In this document: positions 15,825-24,564 of the stretch, one piece after another | Numbering within the stretch: the stretch's first letter is position 1 | Layout: each line of letters begins with the position of its first letter | Origin: Prevotella sp. UBA1104 | GTDB taxonomy: Bacteria > Bacteroidota > Bacteroidia > Bacteroidales > Bacteroidaceae | Direction of reading: 5' to 3' | Assembly (NCBI GenBank): GCA_002314055.1 | Contig: DCBP01000124.1 | Coordinates: forward strand, 5,535-55,327 | DNA: 49,793 nucleotides | Program-made: the position numbers and the translations under genes | Notes under the pieces: model-generated | What the model was told of the DNA's origin: nothing | Seen by the model: the letters and a program-made list of their open reading frames with translations, nothing else | The model's database searches: none

Positions 15825-16973
15825 ATGAAAAAGCAAATAGCAATTCTCGGCTCTACGGGGTCGATTGGTACACAGGCACTTGATGTTATAGAGCGACATT
15901 CTGACTTATATGAAGTTTATTGCCTTACTGCAAACAACAGGGTCAAGGAACTTGCAGAACAGGCTCGCAAGTTTAAGCCGGCGGTTGTTGTTATAGCCAA
16001 CGAGGAGCATTTTCTGGAATTGAAGGAATTGCTTTCCGATTGTCCCGACATTAATGTATATGCCGGTAAACAGGCACTTGACGATATAGTAACAGCCGGT
16101 CCTATAGATATGGTACTCACGGCAATGGTAGGTTTTGCAGGATTAAGTCCTACGATACATGCCATCAAGGCTCACAAGAAAATATGTCTTGCCAACAAGG
16201 AAACCCTTGTCGTTGCCGGAGAATTGATATGCAGACTGGCAGCAGAGAACCATGCCCCGATATTGCCCGTAGACAGTGAGCATTCGGCAATCTTCCAGAG
16301 TATAGTGGGAGAGGGCGACAACAAGGTAGAGAAAATATTGCTTACAGCCTCAGGCGGACCGTTCCGCAATTTCTCAAAGGAAAAGCTTGCCGCCGTTACA
16401 AAGCTTGATGCTCTGAAGCATCCTACATGGGATATGGGTGCGAAGATAACAATCGACAGTGCGACGATGATGAACAAGGGCTTTGAGGTGATAGAGGCAA
16501 AATGGCTCTTTGGCGTTGAGGCAGACAAGATACAGGTATTGGTCCATCCTCAGTCAATTGTCCACAGTGCCGTACAGTTTGTCGACGGTGCCGTCAAGGC
16601 ACAGCTTGGAGTCCCCGACATGCGTTTGCCGATACAGTATGCTTTTTCATTCCCGGAGCGTTTGCATCTTGATGGCGACCGTCTTGATTTATTCAAGCAG
16701 CCGCTTGAATTCTTCGAACCTGATCTCGACAAGTTCCGTTGTCTTGCCCTTGCTTACGAGGCAATTGCAAAGGGCGGCAACATGCCGTGTATCGTCAATG
16801 CAGCCAACGAGATAGTAAACCGCGCGTTCCTTGAAGACAGATGCGGTTTCCTTGATATGCCGAGAATAATAGAGCAGACAATGCAGCGTGTGGCATTTGA
16901 TGCCAATCCGTCATACGATACATATGTTGCTACTGATGCCGAGGCAAGGCAAGTGGCGCGCGAGTTGTTGTAA
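15825..16973 (+). CDS. dxr: 1-deoxy-D-xylulose 5-phosphate reductoisomerase
   Basis: Dxr (IspC) makes MEP, the first dedicated intermediate of the non-mevalonate isoprenoid pathway, using NADPH and a divalent metal. The 382-residue protein has the dinucleotide motif AILGSTGSIGTQALD, LANKETLVVAGE, PVDSEHSAIFQ (metal and substrate site), LLTASGGPFR and WDMGAKITIDSATMMNKG, with normal length. This enzyme is the known target of fosmidomycin. rseP follows 94 bases downstream with no gene between. Confidence 0.96.
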   Translation: MKKQIAILGSTGSIGTQALDVIERHSDLYEVYCLTANNRVKELAEQARKFKPAVVVIANEEHFLELKELLSDCPDINVYAGKQALDDIVTAGPIDMVLTAMVGFAGLSPTIHAIKAHKKICLANKETLVVAGELICRLAAENHAPILPVDSEHSAIFQSIVGEGDNKVEKILLTASGGPFRNFSKEKLAAVTKLDALKHPTWDMGAKITIDSATMMNKGFEVIEAKWLFGVEADKIQVLVHPQSIVHSAVQFVDGAVKAQLGVPDMRLPIQYAFSFPERLHLDGDRLDLFKQPLEFFEPDLDKFRCLALAYEAIAKGGNMPCIVNAANEIVNRAFLEDRCGFLDMPRIIEQTMQRVAFDANPSYDTYVATDAEARQVARELL

Positions 16974-17067
16974 TCCAAATTCAAGAACAAATTAGTGTTC
17001 TCCGTCAGCTACAAGTTTCCGGGGACACCATAATAATTATAAAAACAAAAAAGTGATAGAATAAAAA

Positions 17068-18450
17068 ATGGAAGTATTTTTAATCAGACTGCTGCAGTTT
17101 ATGCTGGCAATCTCCCTTCTTGTCCTGCTTCATGAAGGCGGACATTTCTTCTTCTCGAAACTCTTTGGGGTGCGTGTAGAAAAGTTTTTCCTTTTCTTCG
17201 ACCCTTGGTTTCATATTTTCCAGTTTAAACCAAAGAACAGCGACACCACTTACGGTATGGGATGGCTACCGCTTGGCGGCTACTGCAAGATATCCGGAAT
17301 GATCGACGAGTCGTTTGATACGGAGCAGATGAAACAGCCAGCTCAGCCTTGGGAGTTCCGTTCCAAGCCGGCATGGCAGCGACTGCTTATCATGATTGGC
17401 GGTGTACTCGTGAATTTCCTCCTCGCATTGTTCATATACAGTATGGTACTTTTCCATTGGGGCGACAGCTACATTCCTGTGCAGAATATGACAATGGGAA
17501 TGAAATTTAACAGCGATGCCAAGGCAATTGGATTTAAGGACGGCGATATCCTTGTAGGAACCGAGAGCAAGACATTCAAGAAATTTGATATTGATTTGTT
17601 GCGTAGCATTGCCGACGGAAAGAGTGTAACGGTAAAGCGCGACGGCAAGACAGTTACAATCAATTTGCCTGCCGACATGAGTCTTTTGAAGATGGTAAAG
17701 ACAGAACCAGCCTTCGTCCGTCCGTTGTTGCCGGCAGATGTAGATAGTGTAATGCCTAATACTCCAGCAGCAAAGGCAGGAATAAAGGCAGGCGACAAAA
17801 TCCTTGCTGTAAACGGAAAGAATGTAGATTCATGGAATGAGTTTACCGACCAGATTGCCGTTATGAAAGATGTTCTTGCGGCAGCTCCGCAGACGACAAA
17901 GGATTCGCTCAAGGCACGTACTACAACTGTAGTCTTCTTCAGTAGTGCTAAGAGACAAAACGATACAGCAAAAGTAGTTCTCTCGCCTGAGATGCAGCTC
18001 GGTGTCGGTATGTCGAACCTTGCCAAATACTATAAGCCTGTAACAAAGGAGTATGGCTTCTTCGAGAGTTTTCCGGCAGGCGTGAAATATGGTCTTGGTG
18101 TGCTTCGCGGCTATGTAGACGATATGAAATATGTGTTCACCTCAGACGGAGCGAAGTCTCTTGGCGGATTCGGTGCAATCGGAAGTCTGTTCCCTGAATC
18201 ATGGGATTGGATGCGCTTCTGGAACATGACGGCTTTCCTGAGCATTATACTTGCATTTATGAATATTCTGCCGATACCAGCACTCGACGGCGGACACGTA
18301 TTGTTCCTCCTCTACGAGATGATAACAGGTAGGGCTCCAAGCGAGAAATTCCTTCTCCGTGCAGAGTATGTCGGTTTTACAATCCTTATTCTGTTGATGG
18401 TTGTAGCCAACCTAAATGATGTGTTGAGGTGGCTTGGCATCATGAGCTAA
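17068..18450 (+). CDS. rseP: RIP metalloprotease RseP (site-2 protease)
   Basis: RseP cleaves transmembrane anti-sigma factors and leftover signal peptides inside the inner membrane. The 460-residue protein has the zinc motif LLHEGGHFF (H22, E23, H26) in the first membrane helix, a second helix at about 110-130 (LLIMIGGVLVNFLLALFIY), periplasmic PDZ domains (NTPAAKAGIKAGDKILAVNG), and the C-terminal LPIPALDGGHVLF with the third zinc ligand, plus a last helix. It follows dxr, as in many bacteria. Confidence 0.95.
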   Translation: MEVFLIRLLQFMLAISLLVLLHEGGHFFFSKLFGVRVEKFFLFFDPWFHIFQFKPKNSDTTYGMGWLPLGGYCKISGMIDESFDTEQMKQPAQPWEFRSKPAWQRLLIMIGGVLVNFLLALFIYSMVLFHWGDSYIPVQNMTMGMKFNSDAKAIGFKDGDILVGTESKTFKKFDIDLLRSIADGKSVTVKRDGKTVTINLPADMSLLKMVKTEPAFVRPLLPADVDSVMPNTPAAKAGIKAGDKILAVNGKNVDSWNEFTDQIAVMKDVLAAAPQTTKDSLKARTTTVVFFSSAKRQNDTAKVVLSPEMQLGVGMSNLAKYYKPVTKEYGFFESFPAGVKYGLGVLRGYVDDMKYVFTSDGAKSLGGFGAIGSLFPESWDWMRFWNMTAFLSIILAFMNILPIPALDGGHVLFLLYEMITGRAPSEKFLLRAEYVGFTILILLMVVANLNDVLRWLGIMS

Positions 18451-18516
18451 TCAACTGTTTACATATTCTTGCGTACTTATGAAAGTTTTTTCAAAAACGA
18501 TAGAATTTTCAGTGAA

Positions 18517-20436
18517 ATGAGTTTTTTGAATAAGTTAAACAAATTTTTGTCTGTGGCGCTGCTGCCTATAAAGCGCAACGCCACATTCTTTGTGTTTATG
18601 TATGTCCTCGGACTGCTCTGCTGTTACGGGGTGGTGCCAGACAAACCGTGGTGTCATGTCTATGGGGATACATGGACAGAACTTTTTTTTGACGTGTATG
18701 TGCTTTCTGCCATACTCGCTGTAATACCTCGAATTGCAAGACGATGGGTTAGACTCCTGTTCTATATCCTGGCATACACAACGGCAGTTGTCGATATGTA
18801 TTGCTACATGAAATTCGGTGCAACTCTCAATCCTACGATGCTTTTGCTCGTCGGTGAGACGAATGCCGGTGAGGCATCAGAATTCCTCGAGTCTTATCTT
18901 GGCATGGATGTCTTGTTCAGTCGTGTAGGACTTGTTCTGCTTTTTGCTGCCATAAATATTGTGTGGGGCGTTTGGCATGACAGAATAATGGCATGGTGCA
19001 GTAGGCAGGCAGAAAAATCCGTTAAGTTACATGGCATAGTGCAGACCGTTAAAAATACATTCAGCAGATGGTCATGTGGCTTGCATGTCTTTGCTTCATC
19101 AATTGTCATTGCCCTGTTTGTTGTTTGTGCATGTATGAGTTGGGAGAACAAAGTACTGCTTGTCCGACTGATGTCTTACGACAATATCGGCAGTGTAGAA
19201 CATGAGCTGACCAAGCATCCGCATGGCGAACAGTATCTTCCACTATATCGTCTCGCTTTCAGTGTATACGCTAATGAACTTACTGCAAAACAGCTTGTAA
19301 AACTAAAGGCGAATATAAACAAAATAGAGGTAGACAGTTGCTCATACCGCAGCAAGACGATAGTACTTATTATCGGCGAGAGCTACAACAGAAACCATTC
19401 GCAGCTTTATGGCTATGACATAAAGAATACGCCACGCCAGGTGAAACTGCGGAAACGGGGTGAACTCGTTCCATTCTCGGATGTCGTCTCTCCGTGGAAC
19501 CTTACGAGCTTTGTTTTTAAGCATCTCTTCTCGCTCTATACCGTAGGCGACAAAGGTGAGTGGTGTGATTATCCGCTATTCCCCGAGGTGTTCCGCAAGG
19601 CAGGATACCATGTTACATTCGTAACAAACCAGTTCCTTCCGGAGGCAAAGGAAGCCGTGTATGATTTCAGTGGAGGATTCTTCCTCAACGACGAAACACT
19701 CAGTAAAGCACAGTTTGATACACGAAACACACGACTGTTCCGCTTTGACAACGGACTGCTTTGCGACTATGAGAAGTTGAAAGACCAGGGCGAAGGCAAA
19801 CCTCAGCTCATAATCTTCCATCTCAAGGGTCAGCATGTAGACTATCGCACCCGCTGTCCGAAGCCACAGAAGAAGTTTAATAAAGATACGTATAAGGAGT
19901 TGCGCCCCGACCTAAACGACAAGGAGCGTACGGTACTCTCCGACTACGACAATGCCGTGCTGTATAACGACAGCATCGTCAATGCCATCGTCGACAAGTT
20001 CCGTAAGAAGGATGCCATCGTAGTCTATGTCCCCGACCATGGCGAGGAGGTGTACGACGGTGCACATTTCTATGGACGAATGCATTCTACGGAGATAACT
20101 CCCCGTCTTGCCCATGCCGAGTTTGAAATCCCGATGTGGATATGGACCTCAAAGGAATACCGCCGTAGTCATCCTGATATATGGCAGGAAGTTAAGGCGG
20201 CAAGGAATAAGGCGTATATGACAGACGCTACGCCGTATCTCCTGATGTATTTGGCAGGAATACAGACGCCGCTCTATCGTGAACAACTGAATGTGCTCAG
20301 CAGTAAATACAACGAGAAGCGTCCGCGTATTCTCAAGAAGCAGGTAGATTACGATGTGCTTATGGCTAAGGAAAAAAAAGAGAAGCTGAAAGCAGAAAAG
20401 AAAGAAGTTGTAAAAACAAAGAGTAAGAAAAAATGA
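18517..20436 (+). CDS. Sulfatase-fold phosphoethanolamine transferase family membrane protein
   Basis: The start is set at the ATG 18517; the frame extends to a TTG at 18469. The 639-residue protein has about five N-terminal membrane helices and a periplasmic alkaline-phosphatase-like domain. That domain has IVLIIGESYNRNHSQLYGYD (metal glutamate E288), PWNLTSFVFKHLFSLYT (predicted nucleophile T330) and VYVPDHGEEVYD (metal D and H). This is the EptA-type layout, which adds phosphoethanolamine to lipid A or glycans. The C-terminus is a lysine-rich tail (about 25 residues). It overlaps the next gene by 4 bases (ATGA), so it is coupled to an acyltransferase. Confidence 0.85.
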   Translation: MSFLNKLNKFLSVALLPIKRNATFFVFMYVLGLLCCYGVVPDKPWCHVYGDTWTELFFDVYVLSAILAVIPRIARRWVRLLFYILAYTTAVVDMYCYMKFGATLNPTMLLLVGETNAGEASEFLESYLGMDVLFSRVGLVLLFAAINIVWGVWHDRIMAWCSRQAEKSVKLHGIVQTVKNTFSRWSCGLHVFASSIVIALFVVCACMSWENKVLLVRLMSYDNIGSVEHELTKHPHGEQYLPLYRLAFSVYANELTAKQLVKLKANINKIEVDSCSYRSKTIVLIIGESYNRNHSQLYGYDIKNTPRQVKLRKRGELVPFSDVVSPWNLTSFVFKHLFSLYTVGDKGEWCDYPLFPEVFRKAGYHVTFVTNQFLPEAKEAVYDFSGGFFLNDETLSKAQFDTRNTRLFRFDNGLLCDYEKLKDQGEGKPQLIIFHLKGQHVDYRTRCPKPQKKFNKDTYKELRPDLNDKERTVLSDYDNAVLYNDSIVNAIVDKFRKKDAIVVYVPDHGEEVYDGAHFYGRMHSTEITPRLAHAEFEIPMWIWTSKEYRRSHPDIWQEVKAARNKAYMTDATPYLLMYLAGIQTPLYREQLNVLSSKYNEKRPRILKKQVDYDVLMAKEKKEKLKAEKKEVVKTKSKKK

Positions 20437-21506
20437 ATAAGCAGTTATTAAGCCTTGCCGAATCGAAGGCTTTAAGGGGAATTGCCATTCTTGGCATTAT
20501 ATTGCATAACTATTGTCATTTCCTTCGTAGACCAATTGATGTCGTGCAGGAAAATGAGTACACGTTCAATATCGACAATCCGATGCGCCTGCTCGACCGC
20601 ATCTGCTCGCTCAACCACGACCTCTTCGTGAATATCCTTTCCTTCTTCGGACATTACGGCGTACCGCTTTTCTTGTTTATAAGCGGCTTCGGACTCGTGA
20701 TGAAATACGAGAAGAAAGAACCGGAGAAACGTGTCGGCTTTTTCTCTTTCACCTGGTATCATTATGCCAAACTGTTGAGGCTTATGTTCTTGGGATATAT
20801 CGCCTTTGCCGTTGTCTGCTATCTTCATCCCCATGGATACCACGGCTATACCTTCGGTAGGGTAGTGGCTCAGCTGCTTATGTATATCAACATACTTCCC
20901 GATCCCGACCATATCATAAAGCCGGGACCTTACTGGTATTTCGGACTGACGCTTCAGCTTTATATCGTATATCGTCTGTTCCTTTATCGTCGCAAGTCGC
21001 TGTATACCATACTGCTTGTTGTGGCATGCTGGGCAATACAGACGCTGTTCTCTCCTGAGCTGTTTGGCAGCGACGATTCGCTCAACCGCATCCGCTATAA
21101 CTTCATCGGTGCGATGTTGCCTTTCGGAATGGGAATGCTCTATGCCCGTCATGGCAAGATGCTGTCGAAACCCGTATATGCCGTTATTCTGGTTTTGTCG
21201 GCAGTTGTAGTATTTGCCGGCAGCTTTAATTTCAACACCTGGCTGTGGGTTCCGGCATTTGTAGTAACGGGAGCTGTTGCAACGGTGAAGCTGTTGCCGG
21301 AGAAATGTCTCGTGCCCTGTGTTTGGGTGGGAGCAATCTCCTCCTCGCTCTTTGTTGTTCATCCGGTGTTGAGGGAGATAATAATACCGATGTCGTATAA
21401 GGGACAGGTATATACCGGCATCATAATCTATATCGTTGCCTCGTTTGTCTGCGCCTGGCTCTTTAAACTGATGTTCAGATTTATACCGAAACCTAAATTG
21501 AATTAG
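20433..21506 (+). CDS. Acyltransferase-3 family membrane protein (first of two)
   Basis: The 357-residue protein has about ten membrane helices and opens with the family signature ESKALRGIAILGIILHNYCHF (early Arg15 and His25). Members of this family O-acetylate or acylate surface sugars. The gene starts inside the stop of the preceding transferase gene (ATGA overlap). The second acyltransferase is 62 bases downstream, across a short tract of GGAATTAG and GGAATGTGGA-like units. Confidence 0.85.
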   Translation: MNKQLLSLAESKALRGIAILGIILHNYCHFLRRPIDVVQENEYTFNIDNPMRLLDRICSLNHDLFVNILSFFGHYGVPLFLFISGFGLVMKYEKKEPEKRVGFFSFTWYHYAKLLRLMFLGYIAFAVVCYLHPHGYHGYTFGRVVAQLLMYINILPDPDHIIKPGPYWYFGLTLQLYIVYRLFLYRRKSLYTILLVVACWAIQTLFSPELFGSDDSLNRIRYNFIGAMLPFGMGMLYARHGKMLSKPVYAVILVLSAVVVFAGSFNFNTWLWVPAFVVTGAVATVKLLPEKCLVPCVWVGAISSSLFVVHPVLREIIIPMSYKGQVYTGIIIYIVASFVCAWLFKLMFRFIPKPKLN

Positions 21507-21568
21507 GAATTAGGAATTAGGAATGTGGAATGTGGAGTTAGGAATGTGGAGTTAGGAGTGTAGAAATT
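21507..21568. repeat. Short tandem GAATTAG/GGAATGT tract
   Basis: The gap between the two acyltransferase genes is made of repeated AGGAATT and GGAATGTGGAGTT units. A similar tract (GGGATTATGGATTAT) lies at 42594-42650. No promoter box was seen here. Confidence 0.6.
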
Positions 21569-22642
21569 ATGAACTATAATGTCTTGAGCAAATACCGTGG
21601 TGAACTGATGGGACTTGCCATCTTGTTTGTCGTGATGTTCCACGTTTGGATGCAACAGAGTAACTTCTTCTTTCCCTTGCGCCGTTTGGGGAATGTAGGT
21701 GTCGACATGTTCCTCTTCGTCAGCGGTATGGGACTGTGGTTCTCTTGGATGCGTTCCCGACTGGGCAAATCTCTCGATGGTAATGGAGGCATGCCGATCA
21801 GCAAATCCGCCGTCAGGTTTTTCCAGCGCAGGTATCTTCGCATATATCCTGTATGGTTTGTTGTCGCTTCGGTATTCTATATCGGTAAATACATAGATAA
21901 TCCCGGTGGCGGATACAGTCCGGATATCCCAAATCTCATAGCAAACATCTTGTTCAACTGGAGTTTCTGGCGTGCCGACGACCTCACATTCTGGTATGTT
22001 CCGGCAACGATGATGCTTTACTTGTTCGCTCCGCCATATATGGAGCTCATCCGTCGCCGCCCGGCATACCGCTGGCTGCCGGTAGCATTTATCGTGTTTG
22101 CCGCTATGGTTCAGTACGTTCCCCTTTTTCATAACAGCGTTGGTCATCTGGAGATATTCTTCAGTCGCATACCGATATTCTTCCTTGGCATCAATATTGG
22201 CAAATATGTCATGGAAGGTCGCCAGTTGGAGAGAGGAGCAACGGGAGTACTTATCATCATCTTCGCCCTTAGCGTATGGCTCTGTCTGCGCCTTGAATAT
22301 ATCGGCCATTCCCGTTTTCCGTTGTTTATGGAGCGCATAGCATACATTCCGCTCACGGTGTCAGCCCTATTGCTCGAGTGTAAACTGCTTGCCGTCAGTC
22401 CGCAGTTCCTCCGCAAGAGTTTGTCCTTCCTTGGGGCAATAAGTCTTGAGATATACCTTGTACATATAGAGTTCATCCTCCGTCCGCTTGGAAAGTATCA
22501 CCTTGGCTACTGCCTTACAACCCTATGTGTGTTGCTGATTTCCATTCCCGTAGCCTTTGTCCTTCATTGGTCGATTTCCATGTTGACAAAAGGAGTGGGA
22601 GAGATGATAAACAGGAAAAACAACCAAAAAGTTTTTCGGTAA
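21569..22642 (+). CDS. Acyltransferase-3 family membrane protein (second of two)
   Basis: The 357-residue protein has the same fold as its neighbour, with about ten helices. It starts MNYNVLSKYRGELMGLAILF then VVMFHVWMQ (His25). The two are only distantly similar and are not a recent duplication. The last codons (KVFR, stop) lie inside the left copy of the repeat that flanks the ATPase gene at 22942, so that repeat sits exactly at this 3' end. The set with the upstream transferase suggests surface-glycan or lipid A decoration. Confidence 0.85.
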   Translation: MNYNVLSKYRGELMGLAILFVVMFHVWMQQSNFFFPLRRLGNVGVDMFLFVSGMGLWFSWMRSRLGKSLDGNGGMPISKSAVRFFQRRYLRIYPVWFVVASVFYIGKYIDNPGGGYSPDIPNLIANILFNWSFWRADDLTFWYVPATMMLYLFAPPYMELIRRRPAYRWLPVAFIVFAAMVQYVPLFHNSVGHLEIFFSRIPIFFLGINIGKYVMEGRQLERGATGVLIIIFALSVWLCLRLEYIGHSRFPLFMERIAYIPLTVSALLLECKLLAVSPQFLRKSLSFLGAISLEIYLVHIEFILRPLGKYHLGYCLTTLCVLLISIPVAFVLHWSISMLTKGVGEMINRKNNQKVFR

Positions 22643-22735
22643 ATTTACCCTCACACCCTCACACATAGCCCTCAAAGCCCCTGTTTATCGGCGTTTTGAG
22701 GGTGAGGGTAAGTGTGAGGGGTGGTGAGGGATAGT
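22631..22735. repeat. CCCTCACAC palindromic repeat, copy 2 (left flank of ATPase)
   Basis: Starting with GTTTTTCGGT, it runs through TTTACCCTCACACCCTCACA, a core GCCCCTGTTTATCGGC and GAGGGTGAGGGTAAGTGTGA. The reverse complement recurs at 24223-24338 with only scattered mismatches. After it, 22719-22765 is a minisatellite of GGTGGTGAGGGA-like units. Confidence 0.8.
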
Positions 22736-22872
22736 GAGGGGTGGTGAGGGATGGTGAGGGGTGAGGAGTATGGAGCGTGGAGATGAAAGGATGGATAGTG
22801 CCTGCAAATTAGGCTTCCGTTAATGTTTATTATATTTTCATTATAATAGTATTATAATAATAGTATTATAAT

Positions 22873-22880
22873 TATCTTTG
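22873..22880 (+). promoter_or_regulatory. Promoter of the first ATPase gene
   Basis: TATCTTTG fits TAnnTTTG and lies 62 bases before the start; no clear -33 box. The region upstream (22820-22870) is a run of ATTATAATA-like units. Confidence 0.5.
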
Positions 22881-22941
22881 CAGAAAGTTTCACAGAGGAT
22901 TGACGGTGTGAAATCATTAAAGATGATGTAGAATAAAGATT

Positions 22942-24084
22942 ATGATAGGAAACCCATTTGTGCTCCGTGGATATATATCGGATGAATACTTTTGCGACAG
23001 AGTGAAAGAGACAGCTGACTTGATAGAGGAAATCAAGAATGGCAACAACATTACACTGATTGCCCCTCGAAGAATCGGCAAGACAGGGTTGGTACAACAT
23101 GTCTATGCGCAAGACCCTATCAAGCAAAATTACTATACTTTCTTAATCGACATATATGCCACCAAGAATCTTGCCGACTTTATCCAGGAGTTAGGTAGGG
23201 GCATCTTGCAAAGCCTCAAGCCAAGAGGTACGAAGGTAGTGGAGTATTTTCTCAACTGTCTACACTCACTCCGCTCTTCCATCAGTTTCGATATGACCGG
23301 AAATCCTTCATGGAATGTAGATTTAGGAGACATCACAAGTCCTACTACTACGCTCCAAGAGATTTTCCATTATCTTGAAACAGCCGACAAACCTTGCATT
23401 GTGGCCATCGATGAGTTTCAGACCATAGTAAATTATAAGGAAGAAAATGTTGAAGCCATCCTGCGCACTTACATCCAGCATAGTCATAATGCAAGTTTTA
23501 TCTTTGCCGGTTCACAACGTAACATGATGACGGAGATGTTTCTGAGTCATGCACGACCTTTCTACCAAAGCACCTCCATCAAGACACTTCGTCCGATAGA
23601 CAAGGAGGTATATGCCGACTTTGCTATCCGTCTGTTTGCCAAGAAAACAATCAAACGGGAAATCATATATCAGATTTACGACCGCTTCGACGGTATTACG
23701 TGGTATCTACAAAGAATGCTTAATAAGATTTATTCCCTCACTGAAGCAACAGTTGTTTCCGGCGGGCAGACACCAGCCACTGCCGATGAACTGATTTTCT
23801 CGCAAGCCCTCGACACTATTTTAGACGAGAGTGCCTTTGCTTATGAAGCTCTTTTGTATCAGTTACCTGCCAAGCAAAAGGAACTCCTTCTTGCCATTTG
23901 CAAGGCAGGAAAGGCTAAGAACATCACCTCGTCTGCATTCATCAAGAAATATCATTTGCCGTCAGCCAGTTTTGCTCAAGGAGCCATAAAAGGACTTTTA
24001 GACAAAGATTTCGTAACAGAGAGCGATGGAACATACGAACTGTATGACAAGTTCTTTGGGGAATGGCTGAAAAAGAGAATGTAG
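22942..24084 (+). CDS. P-loop ATPase with C-terminal winged helix, unknown role
   Basis: The 380-residue protein has Walker A (APRRIGKTG, K47-T48), Walker B (CIVAIDEFQTI, D157-E158), a sensor-like segment (ASFIFAGSQRNMM) and a C-terminal winged-helix-like region (about 310-380). It resembles archaeal-type ATPases of the Orc/Cdc6-STAND neighbourhood, a group abundant in Prevotella and of unknown function. The gene is alone between two inverted copies of a palindromic repeat and has its own promoter. A homologue, with matching EYFCDRV, IDEFQ and FAGSQR motifs, lies at 48553-49692. Confidence 0.8.
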   Translation: MIGNPFVLRGYISDEYFCDRVKETADLIEEIKNGNNITLIAPRRIGKTGLVQHVYAQDPIKQNYYTFLIDIYATKNLADFIQELGRGILQSLKPRGTKVVEYFLNCLHSLRSSISFDMTGNPSWNVDLGDITSPTTTLQEIFHYLETADKPCIVAIDEFQTIVNYKEENVEAILRTYIQHSHNASFIFAGSQRNMMTEMFLSHARPFYQSTSIKTLRPIDKEVYADFAIRLFAKKTIKREIIYQIYDRFDGITWYLQRMLNKIYSLTEATVVSGGQTPATADELIFSQALDTILDESAFAYEALLYQLPAKQKELLLAICKAGKAKNITSSAFIKKYHLPSASFAQGAIKGLLDKDFVTESDGTYELYDKFFGEWLKKRM

Positions 24085-24222
24085 AAAAGTGGTATTCCCA
24101 TCATACTCCAGTGGCGTTTCTACCAAACGCCGTCGGTGTTTGGTAGTTGCACCAAAGGTGCAGCTATTGGATAATAAATTGGCACTACATGTAAGCATGA
24201 CATCCTTCATGCTATCCTTCAT
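24085..24222. other. Gap with nested small hairpins
   Basis: Behind the ATPase stop, GGCGTTT (24113) pairs with AAACGCC (24125-24131), TACCAAAC (24121) pairs with GTTTGGTA (24138-24145), and GCACC (24149) pairs with GGTGC (24157-24161). The first two overlap, so they exclude each other. After these, ATCCTTCATGCT is repeated up to the palindromic repeat. No T-run terminator was seen. Confidence 0.5.
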
Positions 24223-24338
24223 GCTATCCCTCACACTTACCCTCACACCCCTCACACTTACCCTCACCCTCGAAATGCCGATAAACAGGGGCTTCAGAGG
24301 GTATGTGTGAGGGTGTGAGGGTAAAATCACCGAAAAAC
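24223..24338. repeat. CCCTCACAC palindromic repeat, copy 3 (right flank of ATPase)
   Basis: This is the reverse complement of the repeat at 22631-22735: the core reads GCCGATAAACAGGGGC, and the outer end is ACCGAAAAAC at 24329-24338. It has one extra CCCTCACACTTAC unit on its inner side. Confidence 0.8.
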
Positions 24339-24357
24339 ATTTTCTATTTTATTCTTG

Positions 24358-24418
24358 TAAATAGACTCATATCATTCTGATAATAACACTAACTCCTAAA
24401 CTCTAAACACAAGTTCTT
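24358..24418. repeat. Left imperfect direct repeat around the second ATPase
   Basis: The segment TAAATAGACTCATATCATTC, followed by TGATAATAACACTAA, and later AAACACAAGTTCTT, matches 26361-26414 in the same orientation (27 of 34 positions in the first block, then a gap of about 11 bases, then a second matching block). Confidence 0.5.
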
Positions 24419-24505
24419 GGTTCACTAAAACAAAGGCATATTGGGGATTCAGTCTACCCCGCAAAAAAGAGAAATGAGAATTATGACAATATTTGTACTT
24501 CCATG

Positions 24506-24538
24506 TTGGAATTAACCCAAATAAAAGTATTAAATTTG
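24506..24538 (+). promoter_or_regulatory. Promoter of the second ATPase gene
   Basis: TTG at 24506-24508 and TAAATTTG at 24531-24538 (-7 box). The spacing is 22 bases. Transcription near 24545 rules out the longer frame starting at 24493 and supports the ATG at 24565. Confidence 0.65.
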
Positions 24539-24564
24539 CTGCGAAAACAAAAAACACCACGACA

